64,000 nt of DNA, taken from positions 124,001 to 188,000 of the forward strand of contig NZ_CP061314.1 of NCBI RefSeq assembly GCF_018688255.1. Direction: 5' to 3'. This DNA comes from Polynucleobacter corsicus (GTDB lineage Bacteria > Pseudomonadota > Gammaproteobacteria > Burkholderiales > Burkholderiaceae). Of the stretch, positions 59,155-64,000 are shown one piece after another. Positions within the stretch are counted from its first letter, which is position 1, and the number at the start of each line of letters is the position of its first letter. A model generated the notes under the pieces. That model saw nothing but the letters and a program-made list of their open reading frames with translations, did no database searches and was not told where the DNA came from. A program made the translations under genes and the position numbers.

Positions 59155-60155
59155 GCCTGTCTAGATAGCGAGTATCTACTCAAGGCATGTAGCGCTGTTG
59201 TCGCCTCATTTTGAGGAAATTCTTTAAGGCATTCGAGTGCGAGATCAACTTCTCGCTTTGCGGCAGCTTGGGTGTAATCCAACGCGCCAGAATTTTGAAC
59301 CGCACTCAGAATCTGTTGGAAGACATCATCTGGCAAATCTTGATTTTGTTCAATTGCTGCACGAACCAGTAAGCGCTCCTCGGTGCTGCCATTTTCAAGA
59401 AGATAAATGAGTGGTAGCGTAGGCTTGCCTTCTCTTAAGTCATCACCAGCATTTTTCCCCATTTGGGATGCATCAGCGGTGTAATCGAGAAGGTCATCCA
59501 TTAATTGAAAGGCGGTGCCAATATGGCGACCAAATGCTGCAGACTGCTCTCTTTGCTTGGCATCGGTCCCAGCCAAAACTGCCCCAAGCTCTGTAGATGC
59601 TTCAAATAACTTAGCGGTTTTATATCGGATCACCCGCAAATAGCTTTCTTCATCGACTTCAGGGTCGTTCATATTGAGAAGTTGTAAAACCTCGCCCTCA
59701 GCAATCGTATTGGTGGCATCGGACAGAATTTCCATGATTCGTAGGTCATTGGGCCCCACCATCATCTGAAAGGCCCTTGAATACAGAAAATCGCCTACTA
59801 GCACGCTTGCTGCATTGCCAAAAGCAGCATTGGCGGTTTCTCTACCCCTTCTGAGGGTGGATTCATCAACAACATCGTCATGCAAAAGGGTGGCTGTATG
59901 GATAAATTCCACCACTGCTGCCAGCTCTAGTGCATGTGGGTTCGCTTGGTTATTGGCTAAAGCTTTGCTGACTAAAAGTAAAAGGGCGGGTCTAACCCGT
60001 TTGCCACCTGCCTGGATGATGTAAGTCGAGATTTGATCAATTAAGGCGACTTTTGAGGCCAATCGCAGGCGAATAACTTCATCTAAGGCCTTGAAATCTA
60101 AGGCAATTGGGGCCAAAATTTGGCTTAATTCGTTGTTTTTGACAGTGCTCCTCAT
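59151..60155 (-). CDS. ispB: Polyprenyl (octaprenyl) diphosphate synthase
   Basis: IspB makes the ubiquinone side chain by trans-prenyl elongation. The 334-residue protein has the first aspartate-rich motif LLHDDVVDESTLRRG with DDVVD at 93-97, and the second, QLMDDLLDYTAD, with DDLLD at 220-224. GGKRVRPALLLL is the conserved start of the fold. Chain length is inferred from gene context. No ribosome-binding site is visible before the ATG. The first codons overlap the rplU promoter on the other strand. It is divergent from rplU. Confidence 0.94.
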   Translation of the reverse strand: MRSTVKNNELSQILAPIALDFKALDEVIRLRLASKVALIDQISTYIIQAGGKRVRPALLLLVSKALANNQANPHALELAAVVEFIHTATLLHDDVVDESTLRRGRETANAAFGNAASVLVGDFLYSRAFQMMVGPNDLRIMEILSDATNTIAEGEVLQLLNMNDPEVDEESYLRVIRYKTAKLFEASTELGAVLAGTDAKQREQSAAFGRHIGTAFQLMDDLLDYTADASQMGKNAGDDLREGKPTLPLIYLLENGSTEERLLVRAAIEQNQDLPDDVFQQILSAVQNSGALDYTQAAAKREVDLALECLKEFPQNEATTALHALSRYSLSRQA

Positions 60156-60167
60156 GCAAGATATAAT
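60139..60167 (+). promoter_or_regulatory. Consensus sigma-70 promoter of rplU-rpmA
   Basis: TTGACA (60139-60144) and TATAAT (60162-60167) are both perfect consensus hexamers with an ideal 17-base spacer. Transcription would begin near 60174, giving a leader of about 57 bases before rplU. The -35 lies inside codons 4-6 of ispB, read on the opposite strand. Confidence 0.93.
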
Positions 60168-60176
60168 AATTGGCTT

Positions 60177-60199
60177 AGCTCATCCAGGGTGGATTAGCT
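60177..60199 (+). promoter_or_regulatory. Stem-loop in the rplU mRNA leader
   Basis: AGCTCATCC (60177-60185) pairs with GGATTAGCT (60191-60199) with one mismatch and a 5-base loop. It would lie at the 5' end of the rplU transcript, where ribosomal protein operons often carry autoregulatory structures. Function is inferred only from position. Confidence 0.4.
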
Positions 60200-60230
60200 T
60201 AAATGTAGATATTAATTGAGGTTTCACACC

Positions 60231-60542
60231 ATGTACGCGGTCATAAAAACCGGTGGCAAACAGTATAAAGTTGCTGCAGGCGAAAAATTGAAAATAGAAC
60301 AGATACCAGCGGAAATCGGCAGCGAAATCACTCTTGACCAAGTCTTAGCCGTAGGCGAAGGCGCTTCACTCAAATTGGGTGATCCATTGGTTAATGGTGC
60401 AGCTGTGATGGCCACTGTCGTCTCCCAGGGACGTCACGATAAAGTGACAATCTTTAAGATGCGCCGTCGCAAGCATTATCAAAAGCACCAAGGCCATCGT
60501 CAGAATTACACAGAAATTCTGATTAACACGATTAAAGCCTAA
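60231..60542 (+). CDS. rplU: 50S ribosomal protein L21
   Basis: A 103-residue ribosomal protein. MYAVIKTGGKQYKVAAGEKLKIEQI is the standard L21 start and KMRRRKHYQKHQGHRQNYTEILI the conserved basic end, which contacts 23S rRNA. The ATG at 60231 is supported by GAGG at 60218-60221; the open frame reaches 60216 without need. It is followed 34 bases later by rpmA, a universal pairing. Confidence 0.98.
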   Translation: MYAVIKTGGKQYKVAAGEKLKIEQIPAEIGSEITLDQVLAVGEGASLKLGDPLVNGAAVMATVVSQGRHDKVTIFKMRRRKHYQKHQGHRQNYTEILINTIKA

Positions 60543-60576
60543 TTTAGGCTAACGGCTCAATAGCAGGAGAAAAGAT

Positions 60577-60837
60577 ATGGCACAGAAAAAAGGCGGCGGC
60601 TCGACACGAAATGGCCGCGACTCAGAATCGAAACGCTTAGGCGTTAAAGTTTTTGGCGGCGAGCAAATCAACGCTGGCAGCATCATCATTCGTCAACGTG
60701 GTACACGAGTACATCCGGGTATGAACGTTGGTATTGGTAAAGATCACACTTTGTTTGCCTTAGTTGACGGACAAGTGGAATTTGGCGTTAAGGGTGCTTT
60801 GAAGAAGGCCCAGGTTTCAGTTCTCCCGCGTTCATAA
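60577..60837 (+). CDS. rpmA: 50S ribosomal protein L27
   Basis: An 86-residue protein beginning MAQKKGGGSTRNGRDSESKRLGVKVFGGE, the standard L27 N-terminus that reaches the peptidyl transferase centre without a cleaved leader. GSIIIRQRGTRVHPGMNVGIGKDHTLFA is also diagnostic. It has an AGGAG ribosome-binding site upstream and is followed by a terminator just before obgE. Confidence 0.98.
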   Translation: MAQKKGGGSTRNGRDSESKRLGVKVFGGEQINAGSIIIRQRGTRVHPGMNVGIGKDHTLFALVDGQVEFGVKGALKKAQVSVLPRS

Positions 60838-60894
60838 GACGCCTGACTGAGACACGTTTGATTCAGATTTATTCCGAATTTTACTCTTAGGAAC

Positions 60895-60920
60895 AGGCCT
60901 CGCTAAGCGAGGCCTTTTTT
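60895..60920 (+). terminator. Rho-independent terminator between rpmA and obgE
   Basis: AGGCCTCG (60895-60902) and CGAGGCCT (60908-60915) form an 8-bp stem with a 5-base loop, followed by a T-run through 60920. The obgE ATG is at 60925. The only purine-rich candidate for obgE ribosome binding, GAGG at 60909-60912, is inside the 3' arm, so the hairpin would also hide it. Confidence 0.85.
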
Positions 60921-60924
60921 ATTC

Positions 60925-62019
60925 ATGAAATTTATAGACGAAGCTCGTATTGAAGTCATAGCTGGCCAAGGTGGCGCCGGGAGTGCCTCTATGCGCCGCG
61001 AAAAGTTTATCGAATTCGGTGGTCCTGATGGTGGCGACGGCGGCAAAGGCGGAAGCGTTTGGGCTACTGCGGATCGCAACATCAATACCTTGATTGACTA
61101 TCGCTACGCTAAAACGCACACCGCAAAAAATGGTGAGCCTGGCCGTGGCGCTGATTGCTATGGTCGCGCTGGTGACGACATTGAGTTGCGTATGCCAGTG
61201 GGCACCATCATTTCTGATTATGAAACTGGTGAGCCGATTGCTGACTTAACCACTCACGGTGAGCGTCTTTGCTTGGCGCAGGGCGGTGTTGGTGGTTGGG
61301 GAAATATTCACTTTAAGAGTAGTACGAACCGCGCCCCTCGCCAAAAGACGAATGGGAAAGATGGCGAGCGTCGTAAGCTCAAGTTAGAACTAAAGGTATT
61401 GGCTGACGTAGGTTTGCTGGGCATGCCTAATGCCGGTAAATCGACTTTGATTACCGCCGTATCTAATGCACGTCCAAAGATTGCAGACTATCCATTTACA
61501 ACGCTGCACCCGAATTTAGGTGTAGTGCGTGTAGGCGCTGAGCGCAGCTTCGTGATTGCTGACATTCCTGGATTGATTGAGGGTGCTGCTGAAGGTGCTG
61601 GTTTGGGCCATCGTTTCTTAAGGCACCTACAGCGTACTGGTGTGCTCTTGCATTTAGTTGACATCGCACCGTTTGATGACAATATTGATCCGGTAGCCGA
61701 TGCCGTTGCTATTGTGAACGAATTGCGTAAGTACGATGAAGCTCTAGTTGAAAAGCCACGCTGGTTAGTGCTGAACAAAGTCGATATGATTCCTGAGGAA
61801 GATCGCAAGAAGGTAGTTGCGGACTTTATTAAACGGTTTAAGTGGAAGGGTCCCGTATTTGAGATCTCTGCCTTGACAGGTCTAGGTTGCGATAAGCTGT
61901 GCTACTCATTGCAGGATTATTTAGATTCTGTTCGCAAGGATCGGGACGATGCAGATGAGCGTGCTGCTGATCCGCGTTACCAAGATCAAGTTCAGCCAGA
62001 AGATAAGACTCCAGATTAA
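60925..62019 (+). CDS. obgE: Obg-family GTPase CgtA/ObgE
   Basis: ObgE is a GTPase involved in late 50S assembly and stress control. The 364-residue protein has the glycine-rich Obg domain (FGGPDGGDGGKGGSVWATADRNINTLIDYRY and GEPGRGADCYGRAGDD). The G domain has GMPNAGKSTLI, the switch FTTLHPNLGVV, DIPGLIEGAAEGAGLGHRFLRH and NKVD. The C-terminus after the G domain is short and acidic. An internal promoter after rpmA is weak (TTGATT 60858, TTTACT 60880), so expression may depend on readthrough of the terminator. Confidence 0.97.
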   Translation: MKFIDEARIEVIAGQGGAGSASMRREKFIEFGGPDGGDGGKGGSVWATADRNINTLIDYRYAKTHTAKNGEPGRGADCYGRAGDDIELRMPVGTIISDYETGEPIADLTTHGERLCLAQGGVGGWGNIHFKSSTNRAPRQKTNGKDGERRKLKLELKVLADVGLLGMPNAGKSTLITAVSNARPKIADYPFTTLHPNLGVVRVGAERSFVIADIPGLIEGAAEGAGLGHRFLRHLQRTGVLLHLVDIAPFDDNIDPVADAVAIVNELRKYDEALVEKPRWLVLNKVDMIPEEDRKKVVADFIKRFKWKGPVFEISALTGLGCDKLCYSLQDYLDSVRKDRDDADERAADPRYQDQVQPEDKTPD

Positions 62020-62048
62020 TCAGTAGTCACTTGAGATCCGTATTTGTT

Positions 62049-62831
62049 ATGAACACTCAGAAAACTAAACGAATCGTAGTGAAAGTAGGCTCAAGCCTAG
62101 TCACCAATAATGGTGAGGGCTTGGATCATGCTGCAATTGGTATGTGGGCCGAGCAAATGGCTACCTTATTAGCCGATGGCCATGAGGTGTTGATGGTCAG
62201 TTCTGGCGCGATTGCTGAGGGAATGCAACGTCTTGGATGGAATAAGCGCCCTACAGAAATTCATCAGCTGCAAGCTGCGGCCGCCGTTGGTCAGATGGGC
62301 CTGGTGCAAGTTTATGAAAGTTGTTTTGCACGTTTTAATTTACGCAGCGCACAGGTCCTATTAACTAATGCTGATTTGGCAGATGTTGAGCGCAATGCTA
62401 ATGCCAAGGCAACTTTAGATACCTTGTTGAAGTTGGGCGTTGTTCCCATCATCAATGAAAACGATACCGTGGTTACCGACGAAATTAAATTTGGCGATAA
62501 CGATAGCTTGGCTGCTTTGGTAACGAATTTAATTCATGCGGATTTATTGGTAATCCTGACGGATCAGGGTGGCTTATATACTGCCGACCCGCGTCAAGAT
62601 GCCTCCGCTACTTTGTTAAGTGATGCTATTGCTGGTGATCCTACTTTAGAGAAAATGGCTGGCGGCGCTGCAAGCGAGTTAAGTAAGGGCGGCATGCTGA
62701 CCAAAGTATTGGCCGCGAAAGTTGCCGCTTTAACGGGCGCAGATACTGTCATCGCTTCTGGGCACGAGCCTCAGGTTCTTACTCGCTTGATGAGTGGGAA
62801 AAAAATTGGTACCTGCTTAAGTGCTTCCTAA
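62049..62831 (+). CDS. proB: Glutamate 5-kinase, short form without PUA domain
   Basis: ProB phosphorylates glutamate in the first step of proline synthesis. The 260-residue protein contains the amino acid kinase domain: IVVKVGSSLVTNNGEGLD, MVSSGAIAEGMQRLGW, INENDTVVTDEIKFGDNDSLAALVTNLI, LLVILTDQGGLYTADPR and GGMLTKVLAAKVAALTGADTVIASG. The C-terminal PUA domain of about 100 residues found in E. coli ProB is missing; the protein ends at CLSAS. I chose the ATG at 62049 over a TTG at 62031. It follows obgE by 29 bases. Confidence 0.95.
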   Translation: MNTQKTKRIVVKVGSSLVTNNGEGLDHAAIGMWAEQMATLLADGHEVLMVSSGAIAEGMQRLGWNKRPTEIHQLQAAAAVGQMGLVQVYESCFARFNLRSAQVLLTNADLADVERNANAKATLDTLLKLGVVPIINENDTVVTDEIKFGDNDSLAALVTNLIHADLLVILTDQGGLYTADPRQDASATLLSDAIAGDPTLEKMAGGAASELSKGGMLTKVLAAKVAALTGADTVIASGHEPQVLTRLMSGKKIGTCLSAS

Positions 62832-62860
62832 GTCATTAGATTAGCTTCAGATTTTTTAAA

Positions 62861-63427
62861 TTACATCACGCCATTTGAGTTAGTAGGTTTACTCTGCCCA
62901 GTAAAGCCGTTCGGATTAAGTGAATTAACGATGGCCTTGATGCTCTTTTCTTGAGAAGAGAAATTGCAAAATGCACCTTGGGCCAATGCGGCTTGATAAC
63001 GATTTGGTACATTGCTCTGAATAGCACGCCAAGTGGATAAGGGATTTTCTTTCCAGACACCATTCTCTAGGGTGCCATAGAGGCGCCATTGGAAGGAGTC
63101 ACAGCGAATACCTTCGTATTGGACTTGGCTGTTGCCATTGGGGCTTGTCAGAATCACGGTATATCTGGTGATGCCATCGTTGCCAATCAAAATAGAGTTG
63201 GTATCAACTGCAAACTTAAAAATAGTCTGTTGTGAGACATAAAAAGGCTGAATAGTTGCTTTATTGGGAGGATTTAGCGGCATCGCTGTTGCACCCTCTT
63301 TAAAGACCATCGGTGCAAATGGATCAACACCACTTTCTAAAGGGTCGCCAGCACATCCAGCGAGGGCCAAACCCAAAACTAGACTGAGGATGGGAAGTCG
63401 AAGACTGCAAATAGAGAATTTCATCAT
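62861..63427 (-). CDS. CNP1-like family lipoprotein
   Basis: A 188-residue predicted lipoprotein: the signal MKFSICSLRLPILSLVLGLALAGC ends in the lipobox LAGC. The mature part contains TVILTSPNGNSQVQYEGIRCDSFQWRLYGTLENGVWKEN, which matches the CNP1-like family of betaproteobacteria. Two cysteines in the mature region may form a disulfide. The function is unknown. It overlaps the end of rppH by four bases, suggesting co-translation. The in-frame ATG at 63424 is an alternative start. Confidence 0.8.
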   Translation of the reverse strand: MMKFSICSLRLPILSLVLGLALAGCAGDPLESGVDPFAPMVFKEGATAMPLNPPNKATIQPFYVSQQTIFKFAVDTNSILIGNDGITRYTVILTSPNGNSQVQYEGIRCDSFQWRLYGTLENGVWKENPLSTWRAIQSNVPNRYQAALAQGAFCNFSSQEKSIKAIVNSLNPNGFTGQSKPTNSNGVM

Positions 63428-64000
63428 GGTTTATCGGTTGGCTTTTCTTCTTTGAACTCATTTTCCTCTTCTCCGTACCAGGATTGAAGTAAATCGAGCG
63501 GAGATCCCCAGGCAAGTTGCTGCATACGCATGCCGCGGGATAAATAGCGCGCAAGCTCAGAAAGGGCTAATTGGTAGACTTCGCGCTTGAAATCAATGAC
63601 GGAATCGAGTTGAATCCAAAAAGGCACCCAGCGCCAAGCATCAAACTCAGGATGCTCCGAGGCGCGTAGGTGAATATCGCTATCAAGGCCTACTAAACGC
63701 AGTAAAAACCAGATTTGTTTTTGGCCGCGATAGCTTGCGCGATGATTTTTTGAGGTTTGCTGGCGGCGTAAGAATTCCTCCGGGACGTCATAACGAAGCC
63801 AATCCCTGGTTCGTCCAATAATTTGGACATGTTCTGGCAACAAGCCAACTTCCTCATGCAATTCGCGGTACATGGCCTGCTCTGGGCTCTCTCCATGTTG
63901 AATCCCGCCCTGCGGGAACTGCCACGAATGCTGCCCAACGCGTTTTCCCCAGAAAACCTCGTTATGGCTATTGAGGATGACTATGCCGACATTGGGTCGA
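63424..64000 (-). CDS. rppH: RNA pyrophosphohydrolase RppH (5' end outside the window)
   Basis: RppH removes pyrophosphate from mRNA 5' ends, starting RNase E-dependent decay. The gene runs leftward and its first codons lie beyond 64000. The visible 191 residues begin RPNVGIVILNSHNEVFWGKR, as in RppH. The Nudix box spans QGGIQHGESPEQAMYRELHEEVGL, with the RELHEEVG core, and RYDVPEEFLRR and YRGQKQIWFLLRL are specific to the family. The C-terminal 50 residues form an acidic tail. The stop overlaps the CNP1-like gene start (ATGA). Confidence 0.95.
   Translation of the reverse strand, partial: RPNVGIVILNSHNEVFWGKRVGQHSWQFPQGGIQHGESPEQAMYRELHEEVGLLPEHVQIIGRTRDWLRYDVPEEFLRRQQTSKNHRASYRGQKQIWFLLRLVGLDSDIHLRASEHPEFDAWRWVPFWIQLDSVIDFKREVYQLALSELARYLSRGMRMQQLAWGSPLDLLQSWYGEEENEFKEEKPTDKP

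Noticed and set aside
1..64000. CRISPR arrays, insertion sequences, prophage genes, tRNA or rRNA genes
   Set aside because: No repeated spaced motifs, transposase or integrase frames, or tRNA-like cloverleaf segments were seen; gaps are too short for most of them.

Overview
The window is a compact, entirely chromosomal stretch of a free-living betaproteobacterium of the order Burkholderiales. Moderate GC, very short intergenic gaps, and the gene neighbourhoods (hemA-prfA, rpe-trpEGDC, bioAFD/bioB-coq7, the full dcw cluster ending in lpxC, dciA/secA, pilBCD-coaE-zapD, ispB/rplU-rpmA-obgE-proB, rppH) fit the genus Polynucleobacter best. That genus call is inference from gene order and composition; no rRNA is present. 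I see no tRNA or rRNA genes, insertion sequences, prophage, CRISPR array or clear pseudogenes. No gene-free stretch reaches 300 bases; the longest is 22476-22746, upstream of mraZ.

Layout. 1-2263: 5' end of prfA, hemA, a small membrane protein and a mazEF-type toxin-antitoxin pair with two palindromic operators. 2264-6814: leftward operon of ubiH-family hydroxylase, dsbC, an M61 peptidase and ung. 6854-9033: ychF with a terminator, then a divergent pair of a winged-helix regulator and a membrane protein. 9030-13672: leftward rpe-trpE-trpG-trpD-trpC. 13722-16178: apaG, mltA, an enoyl-CoA hydratase. 16201-22475: an M20 amidohydrolase, bioD-bioF-bioA leftward, bioB and coq7 rightward. 22747-41776: the division and cell-wall cluster mraZ-rsmH-ftsL-ftsI-murE-murF-mraY-murD-ftsW-murG-murC-ddlB-ftsQ-ftsA-ftsZ, a peroxiredoxin and lpxC, mostly joined by start/stop overlaps. 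41779-47709: dciA-like gene, secA, argJ, a DUF815 ATPase and a MutT-type Nudix hydrolase. 47706-53031: leftward operon corC-like-pilB-pilC-pilD-coaE-zapD with unusually short pilus assembly proteins. 53149-59154: ogt, a squalene-synthase-like enzyme, a sodium:solute symporter, a PanE-family reductase, a FAH-family hydrolase and a GrdB/PrdB-like protein; this is the most accessory-looking part. 59151-64000: ispB, rplU-rpmA-obgE-proB, a CNP1-like lipoprotein and the 3' part of rppH.

The most striking non-coding signal is upstream of mraZ. A 20-bp element TACTGT-N8-ACAGTA (22512-22531), matching the LexA/SOS box consensus, lies between a -35-like and a -10-like hexamer pointing into the division cluster. 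About 185 bp downstream are a second promoter and the three 10-bp-phased repeats of the MraZ operator. If functional, this would place peptidoglycan and division genes, or an untranslated leader RNA, under DNA-damage control. Other signals are the paired mazEF operators with centres 30 bp apart, a consensus sigma-70 promoter for rplU buried in the first codons of ispB, a terminator whose 3' arm holds the only ribosome-binding candidate of obgE, and a left-facing terminator between secA and argJ.
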